Positions 52,517-55,431 of a stretch of 55,431 bases of DNA are shown piece after piece. Every line of letters begins with the position of its first letter. The first letter of the stretch is position 1. A model generated the notes under the pieces. That model searched no databases. It was not told the DNA's origin and saw nothing but the letters and a program-made list of their open reading frames with translations. Source of the stretch: an uncultured Duncaniella sp. (GTDB lineage Bacteria > Bacteroidota > Bacteroidia > Bacteroidales > Muribaculaceae); the NCBI GenBank assembly GCA_958352885.1, contig CATWQI010000014.1, forward strand, positions 1 through 55,431, read 5' to 3'. Made by a program: the position numbers and the translations under genes.

Positions 52517-55431
52517 TTAGAATACTACTTTTACACCGCCTGAGATAGCACGGAGTGCTGAGTAAGAACCGGCGTAGCTCTGTACGTAGCTCTGACGGGG
52601 GTCAAGACCCTTGCGTGCGCTCCAGAGAGCCACATTGTCAGCAGCGCCGTAGATACGGAGCTGGTTGATGCCGTAGCGGGTTGTGAACTTGGCGGGAAGG
52701 GTGTAACCGACTGAGATATTGTTGAGTGAGAAGTACTTCGCAGATACCAGCCAGCGGGTTGACGATGATGACATATACTGCCATGTCGAGTCAAGACGGG
52801 GGATATTAGAAGTGGGATTCTCGGGAGTCCATGCGTTGAGGGCATCCTTGTGCATGGCTGTACCTGCATCAACACCGTTGTGCATGAGGGTCTGGTAACC
52901 GTAGTCCCAGATTTTGCCGCCGAGCTGATAGCCGCACTGGATTGAGAAGTCTACACCGTAGAAATTGAGAGTGGTACCGATACCGCCGTAGAAGGGAGGC
53001 AGGATGTTGCCTGTGCTCTGACGGTTAGCCTGGTCGCCGGTCTCTGTGTTACCTGAGTAAGCGAGGTTCCAGTCAGTGGTCTTGAATTCCTCACCCTGTG
53101 CGTTCTTTGCCCAGTAGAGGGGAAGACCTGTCTCCTGGTCAACACCTGCATGCTTCACGAGATAGAGCTGGTACATTGACTTGCCCTCTTCGTAGATACG
53201 GCTGCCGCTAATCCAGGTACCGTTGAGCTCGGGTGCGAGCTTAATCACCTTGTTGTTCACGTTAGTGATGTTGAAGTTGATGTTCCAGGTCAGGTTCTTG
53301 GTGTCGATGGGAGTGTAGTTAAGTTCGAGTTCAACACCATAGTTACGCATCGAACCGATGTTCATCGGGATTGAAGAGTAACCGAGCGAGGGTGCGGTGG
53401 GCTTGTAATAGAGCATGTCCGAAGTCTGGCGCTGGAAGTACTCGATGGTACCGTCGAGTTTGCCATGGAAGAAGCTGAAGTCAAAACCGGTGTTGAACGA
53501 GTTTGAAGTCTCCCAGGTCAAATCGGGATTACCTTTATAATAAAGAGTACCTACTGACCATACGCCGTTACCGCCGGTCATGTTGTACTGGTCAACGTAT
53601 GCGTAGTAGTTGCCGATGTTGTCATTACCCTGCTGACCGAATGAAGCTTTGAACTTCAGCATGTCAACATTGGTGAAATCACGCATGAAAGATTCCTTAG
53701 CGATATCCCAAGCGGCAGACACTGAGTAGAAGTTACCCCAGCGGTGGTCAGGATGGAAACGTGATGAAGCGTCACGGCGGTAGCTTACGCTTGCGTAGTA
53801 CTTGCCGTCGTAGTCATAGTTGATACGTCCGAAGATACCGCGGGTGGCATACTGTGCTACCGAACCCCAGTTCTCAATCTCGTCAATAACGTTTGACAGA
53901 GTGTAGTTCTTGTCATTATAGATATTGGTACCGGTACCGCCGATTGAGGAGCTTTCCCAATCATAGCTTTCATAACCGAGGAGGAAGTCGAAGTTGTGCA
54001 CTTCGTTGAAAGTCTTGCGGTAGTTGGCGAGGAGCTGGTAGTTGATAGAACGGATGCGGTAAGCGTCCTGCTCAATCTGACCGCCATAGTTTGCCATCTG
54101 ACCGTATTGGCTGTTCGCAAGATAGTCGAAACGATAGTTCTGATTGTAATAACCTGCTGTGCCGGTGATGTTGAGACCTTCGATAGGATTAATCTGGGCG
54201 AACCATTTGCCGTTGAAGGTATCGAACTTGTATTCTGACTTGTCGTAGATAAGAGAGCCGGTCGGGTTACCGCCTGCAAGGAATGCTCGTGAGTAATTCA
54301 GACCTAAACCCTTCATACCATAATCGTAGAGCTTGTTGCCGGTCGCTGCGTCATGCATAATCTGACCCTGTGAATCACGGAGATAGAAGGGATAGATGGG
54401 AGCGATAAAGCTGGCGATATAGCTGGCGTTGCTTGTCTGACCTTCGGAGGTCTGGCTCTGGGGATAATTCTGGTTCTCGTAAGTATACGACATGTTAGCA
54501 CCAATCTTAAGCCATTTCTTAGCCTGATATTCAGCGCTTACACGTGTGGTGAGACGGTCGAACGATGACTCCTTGATAATACCTTCATCAGAGAGGTAAC
54601 CGCCTGAAACCATGAATTTCAAACGCTCGTTACCGCCTGATATGCTTACGTTGTACTCCTGACGGAAACCATCGTGGAAAGTGTTGTCCACCCAGTTGTC
54701 GGGTGTGATATAGTTGGAACCGTCATTGTAACCGAGAGTGGCGTTGGGGTTGAAAAGACCGTTAACGCCTATGAGGCTCTGACCTGTGGGAATGGTGAAC
54801 ACCTGGTAGCCCAGCACATTGTCGCCGGGACCTGCGTTAAGACCTGCCACAGCCCAGTTGTGGGCATCAAGAGGAGTGTAACCGCTGGTAAATTCACGAT
54901 AGTTGCGACGTGCGCGGTAAATCTGCATGGTGTATGACCAGGGGTCATTGATAGTCTCGTAGTTGGGAATTTCACGAGAGTTTGCACCCCAGCGAGCGTC
55001 AACTGTCACGACAGCGTCGCCAGCCTTACCCTGCTTGGTAGTGATAAGGATGACACCGTTCGCACCACGGGCACCGTAGAGAGCTGCGGATGCGGCATCC
55101 TTGAGGACAGTCACAGAAGCGACATCCTGAGGGTTGATAGATGCGATACCACCGTCGTAGGGTATACCGTCAACAACATAAAGAGGTGTGTTTGACGCAT
55201 TGATTGAACCGACACCGCGGATACGCACTGTAGGCTCTGAACCGGGAGCACCGTTGTAGCTCTGGAGCTGCACACCTGCCACCTTGCCTGAAAGAGCGCT
55301 GGTCACATCGGTAGCCAATGTATTTTCAATCTGGTCAGCCTTGAGGACTGAAGCGGAGCCTGTGTAGGCTGACTTCTTTGCAGTACCGTAAGCTACGGTT
55401 ATGACCTCGTCGAGCATGTTGGAGTTTTCCA
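52517..55431 (-). CDS. SusC/RagA TonB-linked outer-membrane channel, 5' end cut
   Basis: The visible 970 or so codons run off the right edge, still open. An apparent ATG at 55417 is internal, since ENSN precedes it in frame. The missing part should hold the signal peptide and the carboxypeptidase-like domain. What remains starts at the TonB-box-like region (MLDEVITVAYGTAKKSAYTG), then the plug with SALSGKVAGVQLQS, VRIRGVGSINASNTPLYVVDG and VLKDAASAALYGARGANGVILITTK, all standard SusC signatures. The long barrel follows, ending in AISGGVKVVF. It forms the channel under the SusD lid. Substrate unknown. Confidence 0.95.
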   Translation of the reverse strand, partial: ENSNMLDEVITVAYGTAKKSAYTGSASVLKADQIENTLATDVTSALSGKVAGVQLQSYNGAPGSEPTVRIRGVGSINASNTPLYVVDGIPYDGGIASINPQDVASVTVLKDAASAALYGARGANGVILITTKQGKAGDAVVTVDARWGANSREIPNYETINDPWSYTMQIYRARRNYREFTSGYTPLDAHNWAVAGLNAGPGDNVLGYQVFTIPTGQSLIGVNGLFNPNATLGYNDGSNYITPDNWVDNTFHDGFRQEYNVSISGGNERLKFMVSGGYLSDEGIIKESSFDRLTTRVSAEYQAKKWLKIGANMSYTYENQNYPQSQTSEGQTSNASYIASFIAPIYPFYLRDSQGQIMHDAATGNKLYDYGMKGLGLNYSRAFLAGGNPTGSLIYDKSEYKFDTFNGKWFAQINPIEGLNITGTAGYYNQNYRFDYLANSQYGQMANYGGQIEQDAYRIRSINYQLLANYRKTFNEVHNFDFLLGYESYDWESSSIGGTGTNIYNDKNYTLSNVIDEIENWGSVAQYATRGIFGRINYDYDGKYYASVSYRRDASSRFHPDHRWGNFYSVSAAWDIAKESFMRDFTNVDMLKFKASFGQQGNDNIGNYYAYVDQYNMTGGNGVWSVGTLYYKGNPDLTWETSNSFNTGFDFSFFHGKLDGTIEYFQRQTSDMLYYKPTAPSLGYSSIPMNIGSMRNYGVELELNYTPIDTKNLTWNINFNITNVNNKVIKLAPELNGTWISGSRIYEEGKSMYQLYLVKHAGVDQETGLPLYWAKNAQGEEFKTTDWNLAYSGNTETGDQANRQSTGNILPPFYGGIGTTLNFYGVDFSIQCGYQLGGKIWDYGYQTLMHNGVDAGTAMHKDALNAWTPENPTSNIPRLDSTWQYMSSSSTRWLVSAKYFSLNNISVGYTLPAKFTTRYGINQLRIYGAADNVALWSARKGLDPRQSYVQSYAGSYSALRAISGGVKVVF

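Noticed and set aside
1..55431. CRISPR arrays, insertion sequences or prophage
   Set aside because: No spaced direct repeats, transposase or phage structural genes were seen; the tyrosine recombinase stands alone.

Overview
This window reads as chromosomal DNA from a gut Bacteroidales bacterium, most likely Muribaculaceae or a close relative. The reasons are: a SusC/SusD pair with a surface lipoprotein, the fused fucokinase/GDP-fucose pyrophosphorylase Fkp next to a FucP permease, a GH95 fucosidase, a trpB-E-G-D-C-F-A operon, a TatA/TatC pair without TatB, and repeated Bacteroidetes-type promoters (-7 TAnnTTTG, in the best cases with a TTG or TTTG about 20 nt upstream). Assignment below family level is inference from gene content only.

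Layout. 1-4.5 kb (minus): a promoter leaving the left edge, a GH95 alpha-L-fucosidase, the YchF ATPase and a short Rossmann-fold protein. 4.5-6.3 kb (plus): a BASS-type transporter and a Crp/Fnr regulator. 6.3-9.0 kb (minus): a P-type Ca2+-ATPase. 9.2-11.8 kb (plus): an M24 aminopeptidase P, a gamma-carbonic-anhydrase-like protein and tRNA-Leu(CAA). 12.1-17.0 kb (plus): a small membrane protein, then fucP-fkp. 17.0-17.8 kb (minus): an intact tyrosine recombinase. 18.0-22.2 kb (plus): lysS, gpsA, pgi. 22.4-25.3 kb (minus): tatA-tatC-mtnN-luxS and an AlbA-type putative regulator. 25.5-29.6 kb (plus): fabD, a DUF2156 protein, metX and an EamA transporter. 29.7-33.3 kb (plus): an AT-rich pair made of a TPR/HTH membrane regulator and a TonB-dependent-type outer-membrane protein, ending beside tRNA-Arg(ACG). 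33.7-34.5 kb (plus): an outer-membrane barrel. 34.5-41.9 kb (minus): a compact run queF-queC-DUF5715-AsmA-HAD-aroB. 41.9-48.7 kb (minus): the complete tryptophan operon with its leader. 48.9-55.4 kb (minus): a SusC/SusD/lipoprotein locus cut by the right edge.

The most notable signal is in the 305 bases before trpB. A near-consensus promoter is followed by an unlisted 21-codon leader ORF carrying a Trp-Trp pair and a third Trp just before the stop. After it comes a T-tailed terminator hairpin whose 5' arm is also complementary to the third-Trp region. This has all the parts of a ribosome-mediated trp attenuator. Other points of interest are an M15-peptidase-like zinc motif in the DUF5715 protein, a lone intact tyrosine recombinase between fkp and lysS, compensated A19-U56 and A15-U48 tertiary pairs in tRNA-Arg, and several starts that promoter positions decide (lysS, metX, the 33.7-kb barrel).

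Functional links. The GH95 enzyme can release fucose, FucP imports it and Fkp activates it to GDP-fucose. No fucI/fucK/fucA is present here, so salvage for fucosylation is the supported use. MtnN and LuxS form the S-adenosylhomocysteine detoxification pair. QueC and QueF give preQ1 for queuosine. AroB feeds chorismate, the precursor used by the neighbouring trp operon.
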